Assembly: GCA_013336225.1 (NCBI GenBank)
Contig: JAAXUC010000011.1
Coordinates: 1 to 33,831, forward strand
Length of the DNA stretch: 33,831 nucleotides
Source: Candidatus Moraniibacteriota bacterium
Lineage (GTDB): Bacteria; Patescibacteriota; Minisyncoccia; Moranbacterales; GWC2-37-73
Direction: 5' to 3'
The stretch's first letter is position 1, and every line of letters begins with the position of its first letter. The translations under genes were made by a program, and so were the position numbers. The notes beneath the pieces are model-generated. The model ran no database searches, had not been told where the DNA came from, and saw nothing but the letters and a program-made list of their open reading frames with translations. Shown in pieces: positions 14,530 to 21,283 of the stretch.

Positions 14530-15216
14530 ATGCCGATGTTAAAATTCGAAAATGTTTCAAAAATATATCCTGGAAACTTTGTTGCCTTGGAAGAAATTAA
14601 TCTTGTGATTGAAAAAGGGGAGTTTCTGTCGATTGTTGGGCACAGTGGCTCAGGAAAATCGACTTTGCTGAAACTCATCTATGCCGAAGAACAGGCAACT
14701 GACGGTCGCGTTTTTTTCAATGATCGCGCAATAGATTCAATCAACCATAAACATTTGCCATATTTCCGACGCAACATTGGAACGGTTTTTCAGGATTTCA
14801 AATTGCTTCCGCAAAAAACAGCTTTTGAAAATGTGGCATATGCTTTGGAAGTTTCAGATGAATCGCCTGAGGAAATCGCTGAACTTGTGCCTGAAATTTT
14901 GGAAATTGTGGGCATGGCTGACAAGGCACAAAAATTTCCGCGACAGCTTTCAGGAGGAGAACAGCAAAAGATTTGTTTGGCTCGCGCCTTGGTGCGAAAA
15001 CCTTTGGTGATCATTGCGGATGAACCGACAGGAAATCTTGATCCAGTGGCAACTTGGGAAATCGTGCAACTCTTGATGAAAATAAACAGCATGGGAACAA
15101 CGATCATTCTGGCCACGCACAACAAGGACATTGTGGACAAGTTGAATCGTCGAGTGATTGCACTTGATAAGGGCAGGGTAATCAGGGATCATCAAAAAGG
15201 ACGATACGCCATCTAG
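14530..15216 (+). CDS. ftsE: Cell division ABC ATPase FtsE
   Basis: 228 residues, the usual FtsE size. Walker A GHSGSGKST (37-45), Q-loop FQDFKLLP, signature LSGGEQQK, Walker B VIIADEPTGNLD and the switch His in ATHNKD are all intact. ATG 14530 is preferred over the in-frame TTG at 14503 because the protein then begins directly with MLKFENVSK. FtsE powers FtsX, which activates peptidoglycan hydrolases at the division site. ftsX follows after 101 bases, an unusually wide gap holding a palindromic repeat. Confidence 0.93.
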   Translation: MPMLKFENVSKIYPGNFVALEEINLVIEKGEFLSIVGHSGSGKSTLLKLIYAEEQATDGRVFFNDRAIDSINHKHLPYFRRNIGTVFQDFKLLPQKTAFENVAYALEVSDESPEEIAELVPEILEIVGMADKAQKFPRQLSGGEQQKICLARALVRKPLVIIADEPTGNLDPVATWEIVQLLMKINSMGTTIILATHNKDIVDKLNRRVIALDKGRVIRDHQKGRYAI

Positions 15217-15235
15217 TAATTTCTTCCATGTCATT

Positions 15236-15269
15236 CTCTCCTTAGATAAGGAGAGATGCCCGTAGGGCA
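15236..15269. repeat. Palindromic repeat between ftsE and ftsX
   Basis: CTCTCCTTA-GA-TAAGGAGAG (15236-15255) is followed by the hairpin TGCCC-GTA-GGGCA (15257-15269). It looks like a REP-type mobile palindrome. It might give partial termination or mRNA processing between the two genes. Confidence 0.7.
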
Positions 15270-15317
15270 GAGAGGTTTGAGCTTTGCCTAGCAAAAATTA
15301 GTTAATAAAATTTGATT

Positions 15318-16229
15318 ATGAAATCTACCAAACTCAAAAGAACATTCAGAGAGGGCATGGATAATTTTCGGCGCAATGGCTGGCTCAGTTTTGCGACTGT
15401 CAGCGTGCTGGCAATTTCTCTCTATGTTATCAGTGTCACAATAATCCTGGGAATCACCGCAAATATGGTGCTGAGAAACATTCAGGAAAAGATCAACGTC
15501 AGCATGTATTTTAATTCCGATGTGTCCGAAAGCAGAATCTTGGAAATCAAAGATAAATTGATTGGCTATCAAGAAATTCAATCCATCGACTATGTTTCCA
15601 AGGAGGTTGCACTTGAGCAATTCAAAAAGATGGGGGACAAGAATCCTTCGATAACGCAAGCTCTGGATGAAATCGGAGAAAATCCCTTGCTTTCTGCTTT
15701 GGTAGTGAAAGCAAAAAATCCAAGTCAATATGACATCATCACGAAAGCCATTTCCAATGCAAGTTTTTCAGATGACATCAGTCGCATTGATTATGAGGAG
15801 AATAAGAGCGCCATTGATCGTCTGACAAACATTATGAAGTTGGTTGAGCAAGTCGGACTCACTCTCGGAGTTGTCTTTGTGTTCATTGGTGTGCTGATCA
15901 CTTTCAATGCGATTCGCCTCACCATGTATGCGCACAAACAGGAATTTGAAATCATGAGATTGGTTGGCGCATCAAACACTTACATTAAAATGCCATTTGT
16001 TTTTGAAGGAATTTTCTATGGAGCAGTTTCGGCAGTGGTGGTGATGATTTCACTTTTTGTCACTTCGAAATTTCTTGCACCACTCACACAAGGCAGCATT
16101 GGCGGCGGAGATCTCACTTCATTCTATCTTGGAAATTTCTTCACCATTTTCGGAGGATTGTTGCTTGCTGGAATATTCTTGGGAACAATCAGTGGCGTGA
16201 TTGCAATCAGGAGATATCTCAAGGTTTAG
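15318..16229 (+). CDS. ftsX: Cell division membrane protein FtsX
   Basis: 303 residues. ATG 15318 is used; the TTG at 15312 adds only two residues. The cytoplasmic start KRTFREGMDNFRRNGWLSFATV is typical. TM1 (about 22-46) is followed by an extracytoplasmic domain (about 50-165), then three helices near 175-198, 225-247 and 265-290. The motif AHKQEFEIMRLVGASNTYIKMPF is the conserved FtsX coupling region contacting FtsE, and the protein ends in VIAIRRYLKV. It transmits FtsE ATPase cycles to an external cell-wall hydrolase. No partner hydrolase lies directly next to it; the 3D-domain protein at 18275 is the nearest wall-related gene. Confidence 0.92.
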   Translation: MKSTKLKRTFREGMDNFRRNGWLSFATVSVLAISLYVISVTIILGITANMVLRNIQEKINVSMYFNSDVSESRILEIKDKLIGYQEIQSIDYVSKEVALEQFKKMGDKNPSITQALDEIGENPLLSALVVKAKNPSQYDIITKAISNASFSDDISRIDYEENKSAIDRLTNIMKLVEQVGLTLGVVFVFIGVLITFNAIRLTMYAHKQEFEIMRLVGASNTYIKMPFVFEGIFYGAVSAVVVMISLFVTSKFLAPLTQGSIGGGDLTSFYLGNFFTIFGGLLLAGIFLGTISGVIAIRRYLKV

Positions 16230-16250
16230 TACTTCACATTTTGAATATAT

Positions 16251-16279
16251 AAAAAGTCATCTGCAAAAGATGACTTTTT
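16251..16279 (+). terminator. Intrinsic terminator after ftsX
   Basis: AAAAAGTCATCT / AGATGACTTTTT, a 12-bp stem with loop GCAAA and a terminal T-run. Confidence 0.9.
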
Positions 16280-16360
16280 GTGTTATTGGGGCTATGGGAC
16301 GAAGTTGGAACTTATTTATTTTCTGAATTTGCTGAAAATTAGCCCCATTGTAGTTTATTT

Positions 16361-16377
16361 TGATATAATAGTATAAT
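16361..16377 (+). promoter_or_regulatory. Twin -10 boxes before the 16405 gene
   Basis: TGATATAAT (16361-16369) and a second TATAAT (16372-16377), followed by about 27 bases to the ATG at 16405. Confidence 0.6.
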
Positions 16378-16404
16378 TAATTGTGTAATAATAAGCTTAA
16401 TTTT

Positions 16405-16869
16405 ATGAACTACAAACACACTCAAATTGGTTACCCAATGCTGTCTGTTACGCTGGCTGTGCTGGTGCTTTTCGCACGAATTCATGTTATGTCAGCCGCC
16501 GAGCCACCCTCAGTTGATTCAGGTACAAATCTTCTTGTTACCTCCATTATGGTATTAATTCTATTTGTTCTTGCTTCCTTTGGATTACTTCAAGTAATTA
16601 TTGATGGAAAATATTTACGAATCAAATTTGGCTGTGGTGTTTATAAGAAAAAGTTTTTGCTTAATGAAATAGTGTCCGCTAAAACCGTAAAGAATCATTG
16701 GTATTATGGATGGGGGATAAGGGTGTGGTTTTGGCCTAAGATGTGGATTTACAATGTGTCTGGTTTTGATGTAGTTGAAATCAAACTGAAAAATGGTAAA
16801 ACTTATAGGATAGGCACTGATGAGCCTGAAAAATTAGAACAAGCAATGCTAAATTCGATTAAAAAATAA
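16405..16869 (+). CDS. PH-domain-like small membrane protein
   Basis: 154 residues. ATG 16405 is preferred over the in-frame TTG at 16381. Two membrane helices (about 9-28 and 43-63) are followed by a cytoplasmic beta-rich domain with KYLRIKFGCGVYKKKFLLNE and VEIKLKNGKTYRIGTDEP, which resembles bacterial PH-like (YdbT/YvbH-type) domains. These often sit next to membrane proteins, but their ligands are mostly unknown. The gene stands alone between two terminators. The domain assignment is by pattern and moderately certain. Confidence 0.7.
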   Translation: MNYKHTQIGYPMLSVTLAVLVLFARIHVMSAAEPPSVDSGTNLLVTSIMVLILFVLASFGLLQVIIDGKYLRIKFGCGVYKKKFLLNEIVSAKTVKNHWYYGWGIRVWFWPKMWIYNVSGFDVVEIKLKNGKTYRIGTDEPEKLEQAMLNSIKK

Positions 16870-16885
16870 AAGGCAACAACTAATT

Positions 16886-16909
16886 AAAAGACACCCTAGG
16901 GTGTCTTTT
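16886..16909. terminator. Bidirectional terminator
   Basis: A perfect 24-base palindrome with arms AAAAGACACC and GGTGTCTTTT. It ends both the 16405 gene on the plus strand and tRNA-Gln on the minus strand. Confidence 0.85.
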
Positions 16910-16919
16910 AAAATATCGG

Positions 16920-16991
16920 TTGGAGTGCCAGGATTCGAACCTAGGAATGGCGGTACCAGAAACCGCTGCCTTACCGCTTGGCTACACTCCA
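16920..16991 (-). tRNA. tRNA-Gln (anticodon CTG)
   Basis: On the minus strand: acceptor TGGAGTG/CACTCCA, D arm GCC/GGC, anticodon stem GCGGT/ACCGC with loop TTCTGGT, T arm CTAGG/CCTGG with TTCGAAT. Anticodon CTG reads CAG (Gln). The fold is regular, and the 3' CCA is not encoded. Confidence 0.93.
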
Positions 16992-17057
16992 AAACATTAG
17001 TTTCAAACAAGATTTAGTATAGCATTTTTAATCAGAAAATCAAGGCTGGCCCAAAGC

Positions 17058-17086
17058 TTGACATTTTCTGATTTTGTCTTTATAAT
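17058..17086 (+). promoter_or_regulatory. Consensus promoter TTGACA-17-TATAAT
   Basis: Both boxes match consensus exactly with ideal 17-base spacing, the best promoter in the window. It drives the short unit ending at 17271. Confidence 0.85.
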
Positions 17087-17127
17087 AATTCAACAAGTGG
17101 TAAATACTACAAAGGAGGAACATGCCA

Positions 17128-17184
17128 ATGTGGACTGCAAGATTCAGGATTCGCCCAGTGTCGCACTGCAAAGAAGGTTGCTGA
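17128..17184 (+). CDS. Possible 18-aa peptide with strong SD
   Basis: AAAGGAGG (17111-17118) lies 9 bases before ATG 17128, ideal spacing; an earlier in-frame ATG at 17122 has only 3 bases. The peptide MWTARFRIRPVSHCKEGC is basic and has two Cys. It matches nothing I recognise. The ORF is short, so it may be a real small protein, a leader peptide or simply part of a small RNA. Confidence 0.4.
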   Translation: MWTARFRIRPVSHCKEGC

Positions 17185-17189
17185 CTGTT

Positions 17190-17214
17190 GGCCTCATGCA
17201 GCTGAAATGAGGCC
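17190..17214 (+). ncRNA. Hairpin of the small 17093-17271 transcript
   Basis: GGCCTCAT / ATGAGGCC forms an 8-bp stem with a 9-base loop just after the peptide stop. With the terminator it gives a structured transcript of about 180 bases, which could be a small RNA. No known RNA family is recognised. Confidence 0.45.
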
Positions 17215-17235
17215 TGGCCCAGGCCCAAGCGCGAC

Positions 17236-17271
17236 GAGCGGCATCTCATCGAGATGCCGCTCAAATTTTTT
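17236..17271 (+). terminator. Strong terminator upstream of the pseudouridine synthase gene
   Basis: GAGCGGCATCTC / GAGATGCCGCTC, a perfect 12-bp stem with loop ATC, then AAATTTTTT. It ends 67 bases before the ATG at 17339 and could also attenuate that gene. Confidence 0.85.
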
Positions 17272-17304
17272 CCAAAAACTTAAGATATTTATATAACTCA
17301 GATC

Positions 17305-17321
17305 TCTCGACAAGCTCGAGA
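17305..17321. repeat. Short palindromic repeat TCTCGA-CAAGC-TCGAGA
   Basis: A 6-bp stem around CAAGC, followed by TGACA. The pattern resembles common dispersed intergenic palindromes. It sits in the leader of the 17339 gene. Confidence 0.5.
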
Positions 17322-17338
17322 TGACATGAATAACAATT

Positions 17339-18055
17339 ATGGACGAATTGACATATCCAATCAGACTTAATCGCTATTTGGCATTGAACAACATTTGTTC
17401 TCGCCGAGAAGGGGACGCTTTGATTGAAAAAGGCGTGGTTTTGATTAATGGTAAAAAAGCCAAAATAGGGGATAGGGTCAACGAAACTGATAAAGTGACA
17501 GTGAATTCCAAAGCAACTGATGTGATGAAAAAATATGTCTATTTTGCTTTCAATAAACCTCGAGGCATTGTGACCAATTCTCCCAAGGATGGACAAAAAA
17601 GCATCAAAGACATCACCTATTCTGCTGATGACGTTTTTCCAGTGGGGCGTTTGGACAAGAATTCCCGCGGACTGATCATTTTGACCAATGATGGACGCAT
17701 CAATGACAAGCTTTTAAATCCTGAGCGCAATCATGAGAAAGAATATGTGGTTGAGGTCAACAAACCAATCACAAACATTTTTCTCAAAGTGATGCGCCAA
17801 GGTGTGCAATTGGAAGATTTCAAAACCAAGCCAGCCATTGTTGAACAAAAAGGTGAAGCAACTTTCCACATCACTTTGACTGAAGGCAAGAAGCATCAAA
17901 TTCGTCGCATGTGCACGAATCTTGGTTGGGAAGTGGTTGATTTGAAACGTGTGCGCGTGATGGGCATCAAACTTGGAACTCTTGGCTCAGGCCAACAACG
18001 AAAAATTCAAAACAAAGAACTTGAGGACTTGCTTGCAAGTCTCGGAATAAACTAA
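17339..18055 (+). CDS. rRNA pseudouridine synthase, RsuA/RluB/E/F family
   Basis: 238 residues. An N-terminal S4 RNA-binding domain (about 8-60; IRLNRYLALNNICSRREGD, VLINGKKA) precedes the catalytic domain. The active-site aspartate is D106 in PVGRLDKNSRGLIILTNDG. KKHQIRRMC and RVRVMGIKLG are further family motifs. Enzymes of this family convert a specific uridine in 16S or 23S rRNA to pseudouridine. Which site is modified cannot be read from sequence; the S4 plus RluB/F-like pattern favours 23S. No Shine-Dalgarno is visible. Confidence 0.92.
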   Translation: MDELTYPIRLNRYLALNNICSRREGDALIEKGVVLINGKKAKIGDRVNETDKVTVNSKATDVMKKYVYFAFNKPRGIVTNSPKDGQKSIKDITYSADDVFPVGRLDKNSRGLIILTNDGRINDKLLNPERNHEKEYVVEVNKPITNIFLKVMRQGVQLEDFKTKPAIVEQKGEATFHITLTEGKKHQIRRMCTNLGWEVVDLKRVRVMGIKLGTLGSGQQRKIQNKELEDLLASLGIN

Positions 18056-18072
18056 GCAATTTTTATGCCGTA

Positions 18073-18182
18073 TTTTGTTTCGCCCGTTTTCTTTTTTAGG
18101 CACACTCTTAGTCCAGAACTATGACTAAGAGCTCAGAGCTGCTGTCGCAGCAATGGCCAAAAAAGAAAACGGGCTCACAAAA
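18073..18182. repeat. Foldback element B (family of five)
   Basis: The outer stem GCCCGTTTTCTTTTTT (18082-18097) pairs perfectly with 18159-18174, flanked by TTTTGT/ACAAAA. Inner hairpin CTCTTAGTC / GACTAAGAG (18105-18113, 18123-18131) has loop CAGAACTAT. A third hairpin GCTGC-TGTC-GCAGC lies at 18138-18151. This is the most regular copy, folding into a three-stem structure. It lies just after the stop at 18055. Confidence 0.8.
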
Positions 18183-18211
18183 TTTCTCAACAAATAGAAA
18201 AAGAAAATGAA

Positions 18212-18244
18212 AAAGGGCAACGAAAGTTTTTTTCGTTGCCCTTT
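18212..18244 (-). terminator. Terminator between convergent genes
   Basis: AAAGGGCAACGAAA / TTTCGTTGCCCTTT, a 14-bp stem. Read on the minus strand it is followed by a T-rich run, so it mainly serves the 18275-18934 gene. Confidence 0.85.
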
Positions 18245-18274
18245 GTTTTGCTGTGTGTGTGCGTAATTTGCGTA

Positions 18275-18934
18275 TTAGGATCTTTTTTGTGAAGGCCGAA
18301 TGACTTTCACTAAAATTTCTCTACTTTTGCGCTGGATTAGGCGTACCTTTCTTAAGCCTTCAATACCAACACCGGCAAAGATATCGATCTTTAATCCTTT
18401 GATTGCCGACCCTCTATCTTTGGCTATGTAAGTTTTTTCTTTTCCCGTAAGTGGATCCTCCATGATTATCTTAGTGCCACAGGGGAATATTTTTGGATCT
18501 GTTGCTATCGTGTTTTCATCTGGAGGATGTCCTTTGCAAGCCGTTTCATAACCAGGACCATTTATCGCAACATCCTTCTTGAAGGTTTTGTGATAATAGT
18601 CTCCCTGATTTTTTCTTGGCCCGTAATAAGCTGTGAAACTTATTCTTTCAAGCTTATATGGTTGGACTTTTTCTTCGCCCAATATGAGTGTTTCCATTGT
18701 GGACTCAAAATCCATGTTAATTTCTGGATCTTGATTTGGTTCTGAGATTAGTTTAAAATCAGAAACCTGGTTGAGAGCATTATTCAGCTCCGCCTTTAAG
18801 GCTTTATCCAATTCGGGCGCCCCCGATTTGGATATTTTTTCATCAGCCTTTTGGTTGAAATACGCACTGGATTTTTGCTCTTTCACACACAGCAGTGTAA
18901 TCATTGTAAGAATGATAAACACCACTTTCCTCAT
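18275..18934 (-). CDS. Secreted 3D-domain (RlpA/MltA-like barrel) protein
   Basis: 219 residues. An N-terminal signal peptide (VVFIILTMITLLC, cleavage around residue 24) or anchor is followed by a helical region (about 30-90). The C-terminal part is a 3D domain: FTAYYGP, TIATD146PKIFPCGTKI, YIAKD173RGSAIKG and LKID184IF supply the three aspartates that name the family. Such double-psi barrels act on or bind peptidoglycan (lytic transglycosylase or Rpf-like proteins). A strong AAAGGAGA lies 6 bases upstream of the ATG, unlike most genes here. It is probably a cell-wall remodelling protein; the cysteines C133 and C152 may form a disulfide. Confidence 0.85.
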   Translation of the reverse strand: MRKVVFIILTMITLLCVKEQKSSAYFNQKADEKISKSGAPELDKALKAELNNALNQVSDFKLISEPNQDPEINMDFESTMETLILGEEKVQPYKLERISFTAYYGPRKNQGDYYHKTFKKDVAINGPGYETACKGHPPDENTIATDPKIFPCGTKIIMEDPLTGKEKTYIAKDRGSAIKGLKIDIFAGVGIEGLRKVRLIQRKSREILVKVIRPSQKRS

Positions 18935-19120
18935 GTCTTCTCTCCTTTGAATTTTTAAACAACGATTTTAAACCCCTCTCCTTTATATTAAACAAAAAAC
19001 ATGTCCTCACAGGAACAAGTTTTTTGTAAACACTCATCGGCCGATTTGAATTGCCTAGAGCTACCAATTAATACGCAATAAAAGCAAGTTTATTTCAAGT
19101 TTTTGCTTTTGATTCAAAGC

Positions 19121-19129
19121 TGATATAAT
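19121..19129 (+). promoter_or_regulatory. Extended -10 promoter before the 19210 gene
   Basis: TGATATAAT with about 80 bases to the ATG at 19210. The remaining spacer 18935-19209 shows only AT-rich sequence and no supported ORF. Confidence 0.5.
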
Positions 19130-19209
19130 AAAATTATCCAGACTTTGAGCATCTTGGTAGGGAACATTGTTAACTTCGTTTGCACGAGCTTAGATAGTAA
19201 CACACATTT

Positions 19210-20334
19210 ATGAAAATAGCAATACATGCCGCTGATTTGGATCATGAGCGCATTGATGGCACCCGGGTGTATCTCTTGAATATGCTGAAAAACTTCGGTT
19301 TATTGAGCAAAAATGACGTTTTTGTCATCTATCATCGGGCTGATTTTAATCCAAATCTAACTCCGCCCACATTTGTCAATTATGAAGTCAAAAAAGCTTC
19401 TTTCCCTTGGCTTTGGACTCAAACCTGCTTTGCCTGGCGGCTGTGGTGGGACAAACCAGACGTGCTTTGGATGCCAGTGCACAACATGCCAATTTTGCGC
19501 AGAAAAAATTTAAAAACAGTGGTGACGATTCATGATTTGGCTTTCAAGATTTTTCCTGAATATTTTCCTAAAAAAGATTTGGTGAAATTAAACAGGCTCA
19601 GTGATTTGGCAATCTGTAATGCCAATCGCATCATTGCGGTTTCGCAGGCGACCAAAAATGACATTTTGAAGTTCTATCCTCAAATTGCCGGGGAAAAAAT
19701 CTCAGTGATTCATCACGGCTTTGATGTTGAACTGTTTTCACAAGTTTCTTCTGAAAAAGAAAAAAATCAAATACTTTCAAAATTCAAAATTCAAAATTCA
19801 AAATTCATTTTATATGTCGGGGCAATTCAGCCTCGAAAAAATCTGGGCGTGCTGATTGAAGCTTTTGAAAAAATAAAAGCCGCTGGCTCGCAAGCTGATT
19901 TGAAATTGGTTTTTGCCGGTGCGCCTGCTTGGCAATTCGAAAGCACTTTGGAAAAAATTGCTGGCAGCCAGTTTGCAAAAGACATCATCATCACAGGCAC
20001 AATTCCATTTGCACTTTTGCCGACGCTCTATCAAAATGCGCAGGCCTTTGTTTTTCCATCTTTATATGAAGGTTTTGGCATTCCAGTGCTCGAAGCGATG
20101 GCTTCTGGCACTCCTGTGGTTTTGGCCGACAATTCCAGCTTGCCTGAAGTGGCAGGGGACAGCGCACTATATTTTAAAACTAATGACTCTGCAAGCTTGG
20201 TTGGTTGTCTGGAGCGCATTTTGAAAGATTCGGAGTTGAGAGCCGTATTAGTTGGCGAAGGTCAAAAGCGTGCAGCTGGTTTTTCTTGGGAAAAATGCGC
20301 CAAGCAAACGCTTGACGTAATTGAAAAAATGTGA
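19210..20334 (+). CDS. GT4-family glycosyltransferase
   Basis: 374 residues in a GT-B fold. The N-terminal domain has IHDLAFKIFPEYF and VSQATKNDI; the C-terminal nucleotide-sugar domain has YVGAIQPRKNLGVLIEAF and the EX7E motif E287-GFGIPVL-E295. This is the pattern of mannosyl/rhamnosyl-type transferases of family GT4, which use an activated sugar to extend surface glycans. At about residues 190-199 the protein carries KFKIQNSKF, encoded by a 7-base tandem repeat that falls between the two domains. The stop codon overlaps a promoter for the next gene. Confidence 0.9.
   Translation: MKIAIHAADLDHERIDGTRVYLLNMLKNFGLLSKNDVFVIYHRADFNPNLTPPTFVNYEVKKASFPWLWTQTCFAWRLWWDKPDVLWMPVHNMPILRRKNLKTVVTIHDLAFKIFPEYFPKKDLVKLNRLSDLAICNANRIIAVSQATKNDILKFYPQIAGEKISVIHHGFDVELFSQVSSEKEKNQILSKFKIQNSKFILYVGAIQPRKNLGVLIEAFEKIKAAGSQADLKLVFAGAPAWQFESTLEKIAGSQFAKDIIITGTIPFALLPTLYQNAQAFVFPSLYEGFGIPVLEAMASGTPVVLADNSSLPEVAGDSALYFKTNDSASLVGCLERILKDSELRAVLVGEGQKRAAGFSWEKCAKQTLDVIEKM
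19776..19807 (+). repeat. Heptanucleotide tandem repeat inside the glycosyltransferase gene
   Basis: TTCAAAA is repeated four times plus a partial copy. Because the unit is 7 bases, gain or loss of one copy shifts the reading frame; three units restore it. It resembles the intergenic AT-rich repeats at 9181-9320. Confidence 0.85.
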
Positions 20335-20340
20335 TATAAT
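20332..20340 (+). promoter_or_regulatory. Extended -10 promoter before the 20422 gene
   Basis: TGATATAAT overlapping the stop codon of the glycosyltransferase gene. The leader to the ATG at 20422 is about 75 bases. Confidence 0.55.
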
Positions 20341-20421
20341 TAAAGATATAAGAGAAGTTAGTTCCTTGAGAACTGCTTGTTGATTGCAACACATTCCATA
20401 TGTCTCAAAAGGGGGCGCTAA

Positions 20422-20628
20422 ATGGAAAAGACGATCAAGTCTTTGGATCCAAAAAGATTGGCTGTTGATATTGTTGACCATCGCATAGAAAGCGATTTTG
20501 ATGTGCAGGACAGACTGGGTGAAGGTTGCGGATTTTTTGCTCTGGTGTCGAAAAATCCAGTTGGAGAAATGTCAATATCAATAACAGCCATTTCTCCAAA
20601 CAATTTGAAAGGAGAAACCTTTCACTAG
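20422..20628 (+). CDS. Small protein of unknown function with strong SD
   Basis: 68 residues. AAAAGGGGG (20407-20415) lies 6 bases before the ATG. The protein is soluble and acidic at its start, with a C-terminal beta-rich half (GCGFFALVSKNPVGEMSISI). No family is recognised. It has its own promoter and a strong terminator, so it is a complete independent transcription unit like the 7730 gene. Confidence 0.65.
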   Translation: MEKTIKSLDPKRLAVDIVDHRIESDFDVQDRLGEGCGFFALVSKNPVGEMSISITAISPNNLKGETFH

Positions 20629-20638
20629 CCGATAAAAG

Positions 20639-20675
20639 AAAAGGTTGATGCGTAGATATGCATCAACCTTTTTTC
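20639..20675 (+). terminator. Intrinsic terminator after the 20422 gene
   Basis: AAGGTTGATGC / GCATCAACCTT with loop GTAGATAT, followed by a T-run. Confidence 0.9.
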
Positions 20676-20717
20676 TTTGTCGTGGGTCATACGCAATATA
20701 TAGGTTTTTATCTGATA

Positions 20718-20832
20718 TTTTTGTTCCGCCCGTTTCCTTTTTCGGCACACTTCGCAATCGGGAACTATGATTGCTCACTAAAAGTTCGCTGTCGCTCTCT
20801 ATTGCCTCAAAAGAAAACAGTCAGAACAAAAA
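20718..20832. repeat. Foldback element C (family of five)
   Basis: The outer arm TTTTTGTTC (20718-20726) pairs with GAACAAAAA (20824-20832). The stem continues imperfectly through GTTTCCTTTTTCGGCA. Inner hairpin GCAATC / GATTGC (20754-20759, 20769-20774) has loop GGGAACTAT. It lies between a plus-strand terminator and the end of a minus-strand gene. Confidence 0.75.
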
Positions 20833-20874
20833 AGTGAATGTTTATTTTTGAAGTCATGAATCGTGCATGATCCA

Positions 20875-21279
20875 TTATTCGGCTTCAGCAGTAAAAATTA
20901 ATTCATAGAGCAAGAAAAAAACAAACAGTGTTGCCAGGGTGATGACAAAGTTTTCCCAAAGAGAAAATTTCAACAGGGAATTTCCGATCAGCAAAAATGA
21001 AAACAACACAAATATCGGCAAGGTCTTGTTTTTGTGAATGTTGATTTCGCGGTAAGTAATGTCCAAATTTTTTCCAAGATATAAAAGTGGAATCAAGATT
21101 GTCACAATTGTGATGATTATTTTCAGCAAGCTGATTTTGCTGGTGATTAATCCTGGCAAAATGCTTTCAGCCACCAGCACGCTGGCAAAACCGAATAGTG
21201 CCAGAAAAAGAGCGTCATACAGGAGTTTGTAGACGAGCAGGAAAGTGTTTTTGTCGATTGCTATTTTTTTTATGGACAT
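20875..21279 (-). CDS. Four-helix membrane protein, unknown function
   Basis: 134 residues. Four hydrophobic segments are visible (about 14-38, 49-68, 86-104 and 108-130), with basic loops (KNLDITYREINIHKNK). No conserved catalytic motif is seen. The gene starts 4 bases after the stop of the upstream repeat-protein gene, so both are in one operon with the GT-C gene. A role as an accessory membrane subunit of surface-glycan assembly is possible but unproven. Confidence 0.7.
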   Translation of the reverse strand: MSIKKIAIDKNTFLLVYKLLYDALFLALFGFASVLVAESILPGLITSKISLLKIIITIVTILIPLLYLGKNLDITYREINIHKNKTLPIFVLFSFLLIGNSLLKFSLWENFVITLATLFVFFLLYELIFTAEAE

Positions 21280-21283
21280 TTTT

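Noticed and set aside
18843-19067. 74-codon minus-strand ORF upstream of the 3D-domain gene
   Set aside because: It overlaps the true start and SD of the 18934 gene in another frame and has no protein-like pattern.
20422-20628. Toxin or antitoxin assignment for the 68-residue protein
   Set aside because: No partner gene and no recognisable toxin or DNA-binding motif.
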